From Bryobacterales bacterium (lineage in GTDB: Bacteria; Acidobacteriota; Terriglobia; Bryobacterales; Bryobacteraceae): DNA of 10,693 bases. Position 1 is the first letter of the stretch; the number at the start of each line of letters is the position of its first letter. Both the position numbers and the translations under genes were made by a program. The notes under the pieces were generated by a model. It was not told the DNA's origin. It was given only the letters and a program-made list of their open reading frames with translations, and did not search any database. The DNA lies in NCBI GenBank assembly GCA_003132905.1, contig PKZC01000050.1, forward strand, positions 1 through 10,693, read 5' to 3'. Shown here piece by piece: positions 6,072 through 10,693 of the stretch.

Positions 6072-7739
6072 ATGGCGATCAACCCGGCTGCGGGTAAACC
6101 ACCCCAAGCATCGGATCTTGTCAACATTCCGCGCCTGATCACCGCCTATTTTGCGGATCGCCCCGATCCGAAAATTCCGGAACAACGGGTGACATTCGGA
6201 ACGTCGGGCCATCGCGGCTCGTCGCTGAATCGCGCATTCAACGAGTGGCACATCCTGGCAGTCACACAGGGAATCTGCGCTTATCGCAAAGAGAAGGGCA
6301 TCGACGGGCCGCTCTTTCTCGGCATCGATACGCATCCGCTTTCCGAGCCCGCCTTCGCCACCGCGATGGAAGTGCTGGCGGCTAACGAAGTGCACGTATG
6401 CATCGCTCCCCAGGGCGAATACACGCCGACTCCCGCCGTCTCGCGTGCCATCCTCAATTTCAATCGAGACAGAAAAATGGGGTTAGCGGACGGCATCGTG
6501 GTCACGCCTTCGCATAATCCTCCTGAGGATGGAGGTTTCAAGTACGATCCACCGCACGGCGGGCCAGCCGCCAGCGACGTCACGGGGTTCATTCAAGCGC
6601 GCGCGAATGAGCTGCTTGAGAACAACCTGGATGGCGTAAAGCGGACCTTGTTCAGCAAGGCGCTCAATGCGTCCACTACCGAAACTCACGATTTCATCGC
6701 CGAGTATGTGGGCGACCTGAGCCAGGTGATCGACTTCGACGTTATTCGCGGCGCGAAATTGAATTTAGGCGTGGATCCTCTGGGCGGCGCGGGAGTGCAC
6801 TATTGGGGACCGATCCGCGATCGGTATGGCCTGAATCTTACCGTGCTGAATGAAACGGTCGACCCCACTTTTCGTTTCATGACGCTGGATTGGGACGGCC
6901 GCATCCGAATGGACCCCTCGTCTCCCTATGCCATGCAGCACTTGATCGGCTTGAAAGACAAATTCGATGTGGCGTTCGCGTGCGACACCGATTCCGATCG
7001 TCACGGAGTGGTTACACGCAGCTCTGGACTGCTGCCTCCGAATCACTACCTCGCGGTTTGCGTGAATTATCTTTTCGGTAATCGGTCGGGGTGGCGGAAG
7101 GATGCGGCCGTCGGCAAGACGGTTGTGTCGAGCAGCATGATCGATCGTGTAGCAGCCAAGCTCGGCCGCAAGGTGTATGAGGTCCCAGTTGGATTCAAAT
7201 GGTTTGTAGAGGGCCTGCTGCGCGGATCGCTCGGATTCGGAGGCGAAGAAAGCGCGGGAGCTTCGTTTCTATGCCGGGATGGGTCGGCATGGACTACCGA
7301 TAAAGACGGTCTCATCGCGGCGCTCCTCTCCGCTGAAATCACGGCTCGCGTGGGACGGGACCCGGGCGAAATCTATGCCGAGTTCGAGCGCGAATTTGGC
7401 GTGTCCTCCTACGAGCGCATCGATGCTCCGGCCAACGCGCGGCAGCGTGCAGCGCTTGCTAAATTGTCGCCCCAGGATATTACCGCCGCTGAACTGGCGG
7501 GCGAAAAAATCCAGAACATCCTGACCACCGCGCCTGGCGACGGCAACGCAATCGGGGGAATCAAGGTAATCGCCGAGAACGGCTGGTTCGCGGCGCGGCC
7601 ATCGGGAACCGAAGATGTCTACAAGATTTACGCCGAGACTTTTCGCGGCCCCGAACACCTGAAGAGGATCCAGGAAGAAGCTCAGGCCATGGTTGGCGCG
7701 GTATTGGACGCCGGCGCGTTGAAGCTTTCAGCGCCATAA
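6072..7739 (+). CDS. pgm: Phosphoglucomutase, alpha-D-glucose phosphate-specific
   Basis: This 555-aa cytoplasmic enzyme interconverts glucose-1-phosphate and glucose-6-phosphate through glucose-1,6-bisphosphate, linking glycolysis to glycogen, trehalose and sugar-nucleotide synthesis. Length and motifs fit full-length E. coli-type Pgm: N-terminal TFGTSGHRG (41-49), catalytic phosphoserine loop TPSHNPPEDGGFKYDP with Ser147, Mg-binding DTDSDRHG with D305/D307/D309, GFKWF (374-378), sugar-binding GGEESAGASF with E392/E393/S394, and phosphate-binding RPSGTEDVYKIY at 509-520. The PEDGGFKYDPPHGGPA form favours Pgm over phosphomannomutase or phosphoglucosamine mutase. The ATG start is supported by a strong ribosome site. 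The last 58 bp overlap the end of the HAD gene on the other strand. With treZ nearby, a role in carbon-storage metabolism is reasonable, though the enzyme is also housekeeping. Confidence 0.96.
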   Translation: MAINPAAGKPPQASDLVNIPRLITAYFADRPDPKIPEQRVTFGTSGHRGSSLNRAFNEWHILAVTQGICAYRKEKGIDGPLFLGIDTHPLSEPAFATAMEVLAANEVHVCIAPQGEYTPTPAVSRAILNFNRDRKMGLADGIVVTPSHNPPEDGGFKYDPPHGGPAASDVTGFIQARANELLENNLDGVKRTLFSKALNASTTETHDFIAEYVGDLSQVIDFDVIRGAKLNLGVDPLGGAGVHYWGPIRDRYGLNLTVLNETVDPTFRFMTLDWDGRIRMDPSSPYAMQHLIGLKDKFDVAFACDTDSDRHGVVTRSSGLLPPNHYLAVCVNYLFGNRSGWRKDAAVGKTVVSSSMIDRVAAKLGRKVYEVPVGFKWFVEGLLRGSLGFGGEESAGASFLCRDGSAWTTDKDGLIAALLSAEITARVGRDPGEIYAEFEREFGVSSYERIDAPANARQRAALAKLSPQDITAAELAGEKIQNILTTAPGDGNAIGGIKVIAENGWFAARPSGTEDVYKIYAETFRGPEHLKRIQEEAQAMVGAVLDAGALKLSAP

Positions 7740-8380
7740 TTCAACAGATCGCCAATTCGGTCCACACTGATATCCGCCGGCGGGTATTTCTTGAAAACCT
7801 CTGGGTCATGCGCGTAATGGCCCTGCCGCACGAAGACCGTGGTAACGCGAGATCCCCAAATTGTTTTGATCGCGCTCAGGATTCGCAGTTTGTCGTCCAC
7901 CAGCACGTAGTGATCGGCGGGATAGCGCTGCTCCACATCGGCGAGTTCCTGTTCCTTGTGGACGTAGATCAATACGTTGCCGTCGAATAGTTCGAACAGC
8001 CCCGATCGATAAACTTTGTGCGGCTGAAAAACCACGTCGCCGTCCGATAGAATCACCGGCTGCCCCCATTGCCCCACATGCTGCACGGCGTCCACGGAGT
8101 TTGGAAACAGGCGATTTGCGAACGGATAGCTCATCATGAAATACGACACCGCCAGAAGATTGGGATCGTGCGGATAGTCGAAGCGATAACGCTGCAGCGC
8201 TCCCAGATAATCGGCGTATCCGAGCTCCTCGCGAATCTCTTCGAAGCGCTGCCAATAACGCTGGGAGCGTTCGGGGCCGACGCGAGATTGAAGATGGCGC
8301 TTCAAGTCCGCGGTGACATGATCGTTGTCGAGCAGCGTGTTGTCCACATCGAAAAGAAAAACAGTGTTGTTGTCGGGCAT
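7682..8380 (-). CDS. HAD-family hydrolase, last gene of the kdpD-like operon
   Basis: This 232-aa protein of the haloacid dehalogenase superfamily is probably a cytoplasmic Mg-dependent phosphatase of unknown substrate. Motif I is FLFDVDNTLLD with nucleophile D11 and acid/base D13; motif II is VILSDGD with Ser112; a candidate motif III Lys is K142 (YVHKEQE); motif IV is YVLVDDK with D162/D163. The alpha-helical insert at about 20-95 between motifs I and II is a C1-type cap. The ATG follows the stop of KdpD-like protein B by 9 bases, with GAGGA overlapping that stop, so translation is probably coupled. The C-terminal about 19 residues (ESFNAPASNTAPTMA and a few before) are low in conservation appeal and are antisense to the end of pgm. 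Its constant pairing with a sensor module would hint at a signalling or small-molecule phosphatase, but that is only inference. Confidence 0.85.
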   Translation of the reverse strand: MPDNNTVFLFDVDNTLLDNDHVTADLKRHLQSRVGPERSQRYWQRFEEIREELGYADYLGALQRYRFDYPHDPNLLAVSYFMMSYPFANRLFPNSVDAVQHVGQWGQPVILSDGDVVFQPHKVYRSGLFELFDGNVLIYVHKEQELADVEQRYPADHYVLVDDKLRILSAIKTIWGSRVTTVFVRQGHYAHDPEVFKKYPPADISVDRIGDLLNYGAESFNAPASNTAPTMA

Positions 8381-8386
8381 GCTGGG

Positions 8387-8391
8387 TCCTC
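8387..8391 (-). promoter_or_regulatory. Ribosome site of the HAD gene overlapping the upstream stop codon
   Basis: GAGGA on the minus strand shares bases with the TGA stop of KdpD-like protein B and lies 6 bases before the HAD ATG. This arrangement is typical of translational coupling in an operon. Confidence 0.65.
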
Positions 8392-9535
8392 AGGCTGGCT
8401 GCGATTGCTGGCGGTTGCTGCGATCGGCTGCGATGGTGACTTGCATATCGCGCGCCAAGTGTACCACTTGCTGCACCAGGCTTCTGCGCGACAGAGCCGG
8501 CCATTGGCTGGGTTGCGGCCGGGACAGGAACAGGTGCGTGACGCCGTTCAAGTGCGCGAACTCGACCAATGTCTTCGCCACGTCCTGGCCTTGCAAGACG
8601 CGTGTTTCAATATGCAGATTGCGGGCGAAGTTCAAGTGGTGCTCCACTATTTCGCGGTCGGAAGCTTGCAGATCGTGCAAATCGATTTCGCGCGACACCG
8701 CGACGGCGAAACAGTCGGCATGCAAATAATCCGCCACCCGCTTGCCGCGCCGAATCAACATAGCGGTGGCCGGCTCTGGCGTCACTAAAATCAGGATACG
8801 ATCCCGGTTGTCCGACGTTGGTTCCGCCTCGTCGTGATATCCGGGCTCCGGATCGAACCCGGCGGCATCGTAGTCCACTTGGCGGATTTCGACTTCATGC
8901 GCCGTCTGCCGCAGCGCCAGCTCGCGCAAGACCACAAGCGTGGATTCCTGGAAGAAATTCTCGAGCGCCTTTTGGGCTTTCTCTTGGGAATACACCACCC
9001 CACGCGCCAGCCGGTTGAGCAGCGCGCGCGGCGTCAGATCGACCATCACCACCTGGTCGGCCTGCTGCATCACCCAATCGGGGACGGTCTCGCGAACCCG
9101 TATTCCTGTAATGTTCCAGATCTGATCGTTCAAGCTTTCCAGATGCTGGATGTTCATGGTGGTCAGGACGTTGATTCCGGCGTCCAACAACGCCTGCACG
9201 TCTTGCCAGCGTTTCAGACGGTCCGAACCCGGGACATTGGTATGCGGAAACTCGTCTACCACGCAGAGCTCGGGATGGCGGCGCAGGATTGCATCAGTGT
9301 CCATCTCCTCGAAGAGACTGCCCCGGTAGTCGATTTTTCGGCGCTGAATTATCTCCAAGCCCTCAGTCTTGGCGATGGTATCCTTGCGCGCGTGCGGTTC
9401 GAAATAGCCGATCACCACGTCGATCCCCTGGTGTTTTGCGGCCTGCGCCTCTTCCAGCATTTGATAGGTCTTGCCGACGCCCGCGGCGTAGCCCAGGTAG
9501 ATTTTGAGTTTGCCTGACGGAGGATGCTCAAGCAT
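8390..9535 (-). CDS. KdpD N-terminal sensor-type protein B (P-loop plus USP domain, no kinase)
   Basis: Encodes 381 aa equivalent to the cytoplasmic N-terminal input part of the potassium/turgor sensor KdpD. Residues 9-212 are the KdpD sensor domain: Walker A GYAAGVGKT (15-23), EPHARKDT (46-53), Walker B-like CVVDEFPHTNVPGS with D94/E95/H98, NIQHLESLND (128-137), VRETVPDWV, and FFQESTLVVLRELALR. Residues 245-372 are a universal-stress-protein domain, but the usual glycine-containing nucleotide loop near its end reads FLSRPQPSQW here. The four-helix membrane domain and the histidine kinase domain of full KdpD are absent, and the gene ends normally with TGA rather than being interrupted. Standalone KdpD N-terminal proteins beside kdp genes are known in some bacteria. 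The ATG is only 2 bases after the TAG of protein A, so the two are co-translated. It may bind ATP and modulate a kinase or potassium pump encoded elsewhere. Confidence 0.88.
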   Translation of the reverse strand: MLEHPPSGKLKIYLGYAAGVGKTYQMLEEAQAAKHQGIDVVIGYFEPHARKDTIAKTEGLEIIQRRKIDYRGSLFEEMDTDAILRRHPELCVVDEFPHTNVPGSDRLKRWQDVQALLDAGINVLTTMNIQHLESLNDQIWNITGIRVRETVPDWVMQQADQVVMVDLTPRALLNRLARGVVYSQEKAQKALENFFQESTLVVLRELALRQTAHEVEIRQVDYDAAGFDPEPGYHDEAEPTSDNRDRILILVTPEPATAMLIRRGKRVADYLHADCFAVAVSREIDLHDLQASDREIVEHHLNFARNLHIETRVLQGQDVAKTLVEFAHLNGVTHLFLSRPQPSQWPALSRRSLVQQVVHLARDMQVTIAADRSNRQQSQPA

Positions 9536-9537
9536 GG

Positions 9538-10629
9538 CTAGTGAGGAAATACCCGCACATCGATGTCATTTGCGCCGCGAATCAGCCGATCGAGCGGCGT
9601 ACCAGTGAACCGTTCCCACCACTGCTCGCGCGTGCTGTGCCCGACGAAAATCTGTGTGACGCCGTGTTCGTGAGCGAATTTCAGGAGCGTCTCGATGGGG
9701 TCCTGTCCATCCAGGATCTCGATGCGGGCTTGGGCTTCGCGCGCGATCGAAAGATTACGTTCGAGCGCCTCTTGATCGTGGGCGGATATCTCAGCTTGGC
9801 GCACATAGGCGACGGTAAGGTCGCCATGAAACCGGTCGGAATTCCGCTTGCCGCTTTCGATCATTGGCGCGGCGTTGGCGCGTGGCGTGATGCAGACCAG
9901 AATGCGCTCCTGTGCGCCGAACGTCTGTGGTATGCCGTTGCGATGCAGGTATGCTTCCAGTTGCTTGTCCACCACATCGGCCGCCAGCAGCAAGGCGAGT
10001 TCACGCAGTTCGGAAAGTTTTTGCTCCGGACTGGAAGATCCCGCTCCTATCTGTCCGTCGCGTGCGATGCACATCTCTGGAGGCGCATCCACCACCACAA
10101 TCTCGTCGGCCGAATTCAAGAAGCTGCGCGGCACTGTCTGGGTGACTTTCTTGCCGGTGATCTGCTGCACGCGGTCGCGAAGGTCGTCGATGTATTGAAT
10201 GTTGATAGAGGTAATGACGGAGATCCCGGCATCCAGCAGTTCGTTTACATCTTCCCAGCGGCTGGCGTGCGCCGCCCCAGGCGGGTTGTCGTAAGCCAGG
10301 CCGTCCACCAGGCAAACGCCCGGATGTCGTTTCAAAATAACGGGCGTGTCCATCACCAAGACCCCACCCATTTCGCGTAACGGGATTACTTCCAGTTTGC
10401 TCAAGACTGCTTCGATTTCCGGCGTGGTTTTGGGTTGAATCGCGCCAACCACAACATTCTGGCCGCGTTCCTGACGCCGGCGTCCCTCATCTAGCATGCG
10501 AAAGGATTTGCCGACTCCGGACGCGTAACCGAGGAACACTTTCAACCGGCCCCGGCGCTCATACTCCTCTTCGGCCTGGACCTGTTGCAGCAATTCCTCG
10601 GGGGTGCGTCGTCGAATCGCGCTGGGCAT
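9538..10629 (-). CDS. KdpD N-terminal sensor-type protein A (P-loop plus USP domain, degenerate Walker B)
   Basis: This 363-aa paralogue of protein B is the first visible gene of the operon. After a charged N-terminal stretch (TPEELLQQVQAEEEYERRG) comes the KdpD sensor domain: Walker A GYASGVGKS (34-42), RWEDVNELLDAGI (124-136), NIQYIDDLRDRVQQITG (143-159) and TVPRSF. Departures from the family: the usual DE-L-A-H-x-N segment is VDGLAYDN (108-115), the H-x-R-x-D/E-T segment is QPKTTPE (65-71), and the stretch before LRELAL is shortened and Gly/Ser-rich (DGQIGAGSSS). The USP domain (about 240-363) keeps VGHSTREQWWERFTGTPLDRLIR, close to normal KdpD. No membrane or kinase domain follows. The ATG at 10629 has only a weak GGTAG-like site upstream, and stops in all frames separate it from any gene further right. 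kdpA/B/C may lie beyond the right edge, but this cannot be seen. Probably binds nucleotide without normal hydrolysis. Confidence 0.85.
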   Translation of the reverse strand: MPSAIRRRTPEELLQQVQAEEEYERRGRLKVFLGYASGVGKSFRMLDEGRRRQERGQNVVVGAIQPKTTPEIEAVLSKLEVIPLREMGGVLVMDTPVILKRHPGVCLVDGLAYDNPPGAAHASRWEDVNELLDAGISVITSINIQYIDDLRDRVQQITGKKVTQTVPRSFLNSADEIVVVDAPPEMCIARDGQIGAGSSSPEQKLSELRELALLLAADVVDKQLEAYLHRNGIPQTFGAQERILVCITPRANAAPMIESGKRNSDRFHGDLTVAYVRQAEISAHDQEALERNLSIAREAQARIEILDGQDPIETLLKFAHEHGVTQIFVGHSTREQWWERFTGTPLDRLIRGANDIDVRVFPH

Positions 10630-10693
10630 GGGTTACTACCATTATTACCGCTCGGCTCGTTATCCTGGAAGGTTGCATGGTAAAAGCATTTAT

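Noticed and set aside
5417..6142. Minus-strand open frame of 241 codons opposite the PLD-like gene
   Set aside because: It runs antisense across the PLD domain and into the pgm start region, and shows no family signature.
8069..8788. Plus-strand open frame spanning the HAD and KdpD-like B junction
   Set aside because: It crosses two genes with strong family motifs on the other strand and has no motif of its own.
8834..9517. Long plus-strand open frame opposite KdpD-like protein B
   Set aside because: No ribosome site or recognisable motifs. It mirrors the strong codon bias of the real gene, whose motifs are clear on the minus strand.
9541..10380. Long plus-strand open frame (279 codons) opposite KdpD-like protein A
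   Set aside because: Composition is typical of an antisense shadow (Arg, His and Cys scattered, no domain), while the minus strand shows a P-loop and a USP domain.
10667..10693. Possible divergent gene start on the plus strand: GGAAGG followed by ATG at 10677 (M-V-K-A-F)
   Set aside because: Only five codons are visible before the window ends, so it cannot be told from chance. If real, it would mean the KdpD-like operon starts at 10629 and no kdpABC lies directly upstream on the same strand.

Overview
The window looks like chromosomal DNA from a GC-rich Gram-negative bacterium, most likely an Acidobacteriota (Terriglobia-type) member. That guess rests on gene content and protein style: a TreZ gene, a glycine-zipper stress protein, an ABC exporter, an alpha-phosphoglucomutase, and KdpD sensor modules without a kinase. 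It is an inference, not a proof. No tRNA, rRNA, CRISPR array, insertion sequence or phage gene was seen. The DNA is densely coded and every gene except the cut treZ appears intact.

Layout, left to right: (1) the 3' part of treZ (+), entering from the left edge; (2) a glycine-zipper general-stress-type protein (-), whose stop codon lies on the same CTAG palindrome as the treZ stop; (3) a 275-bp divergent spacer; (4) an MsbA-like ABC exporter (+); (5) a predicted secreted protein of unknown family (-) with a kinase-like residue pattern; (6) a 60-bp divergent spacer with a near-palindrome at its centre; (7) a two-domain phospholipase D-like protein (+) with an unusual repetitive C-terminal tail; (8) phosphoglucomutase pgm (+); (9) a three-gene operon on the minus strand, read right to left: KdpD N-terminal-type protein A, KdpD N-terminal-type protein B, and a HAD hydrolase whose tail overlaps the end of pgm by 58 bp.

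Functional threads: treZ releases trehalose from maltooligosyl-trehalose, and pgm interconverts glucose-1-P and glucose-6-P, so both belong to glycogen/trehalose carbon storage and osmoprotection. The KdpD-like pair would add potassium or turgor sensing, and the glycine-zipper protein general stress. An osmotic/desiccation-stress neighbourhood is plausible, but the genes lie on alternating strands and are not one operon.

The most unusual items are the tandem kinase-less KdpD modules, which show complementary motif decay, and the exported protein with K...E...D-x-K-x-x-N...D-L-G residues that suggests an atypical kinase fold. All three convergent gene ends lack room for a conventional intrinsic terminator.
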